Of a stretch of DNA of 6,276 nucleotides, positions 6,213 to 6,276 are shown piece by piece. The stretch covers positions 1-6,276 of the forward strand of contig CAZOKP010000121.1 in the NCBI GenBank assembly GCA_964580435.1, read 5' to 3'. Below the pieces are notes generated by a model. The model was not told the DNA's origin. It saw only the letters and a list, made by a program, of their open reading frames with translations, and searched no databases. The translations under genes were made by a program, and so were the position numbers. Position 1 is the first letter of the stretch, and each line of letters opens with the position of its first letter. Origin of the DNA: CAZKEW01 sp964580435. GTDB lineage: Bacteria > Acidobacteriota > Aminicenantia > Aminicenantales > UBA8522.

Positions 6213-6276
6213 ATGAGCGAGGAGCGGGCACGGTTCCTCGAAGAGGAGAGCGAGGAGCGAATCGAGCAAGATTTCC
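6213..6276 (+). CDS. Start of an unidentified gene, cut by the window edge
   Basis: An open frame begins at ATG 6213 and is uninterrupted to the end of the window (21 full codons). GGGGAG at 6199-6204 lies eight bases upstream, a good ribosome binding site. The N-terminus is short, very acidic and helix-forming, MSEERARFLEEESEERIEQD, with SEER twice, eleven residues apart. Earlier in-frame ATGs at 6180, 6192 and 6195 are possible starts, and the frame is closed upstream by TAG 6138-6140. Nothing can be said about function. Same orientation and similar codon style suggest it may continue the operon. Confidence 0.55.
   Translation, partial: MSEERARFLEEESEERIEQDF

Noticed and set aside
6215..6259. 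12-base direct repeat (6215-6226 and 6248-6259) around a small hairpin TCCTC-GAA-GAGGA
   Set aside because: Both copies encode SEER in the same reading frame of the downstream ORF, so the repeat is explained by acidic, arginine-containing protein sequence.
1..6276. CRISPR arrays, tRNA or rRNA genes, insertion sequences
   Set aside because: I found no regularly spaced repeats, no tRNA cloverleaf or rRNA signature, and no transposase-like frame or flanking terminal repeats.

Overview
The window reads as one strand of an operon-like signalling cassette from a bacterium of moderate-to-high GC content. All three complete genes are on the plus strand. Gene style points towards a Desulfobacterota/deltaproteobacterial, Acidobacteriota/Aminicenantes or similar environmental lineage: an NtrB-type cache kinase, a REC-GcvH regulator, and GTG/TTG starts. 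This is inference from style; no taxonomic marker gene is present.

Layout. Positions 1-160 are a non-coding leader with a strong imperfect inverted repeat (31-65) and a good sigma70-like promoter (121-149). Positions 161-2194 encode a membrane histidine kinase: TM, large periplasmic cache region, TM, HAMP, coiled coil, HisKA, HATPase. Positions 2187-2963 overlap it by 8 bp and encode a 258-residue response regulator. It has an intact receiver domain but no DNA-binding domain; its output domain looks like glycine-cleavage H protein (GcvH), with Ser where the lipoyl lysine should be. After a 20-nt gap, 2984-6079 encodes a 1031-residue mosaic protein: helical N-terminus, HEAT-like repeats, a P-loop phosphotransferase-like module, and a C-terminal beta-propeller that I can divide into seven blades. 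Positions 6080-6212 are an intergenic gap with a weak hairpin and a G-quadruplex-type G-tract array covering the Shine-Dalgarno of a further gene. That gene starts at about 6213 and runs off the window.

How they may work together (inference). The kinase senses an extracytoplasmic ligand and autophosphorylates His458, then passes phosphate to Asp57 of the regulator. The regulator cannot act as an ordinary transcription factor. Its lysine-less H-protein-like domain is more likely a protein-interaction or allosteric module. The tightly linked HEAT/P-loop/propeller protein is the most obvious candidate partner or effector. This post-translational signalling arrangement is the most interesting part of the window.
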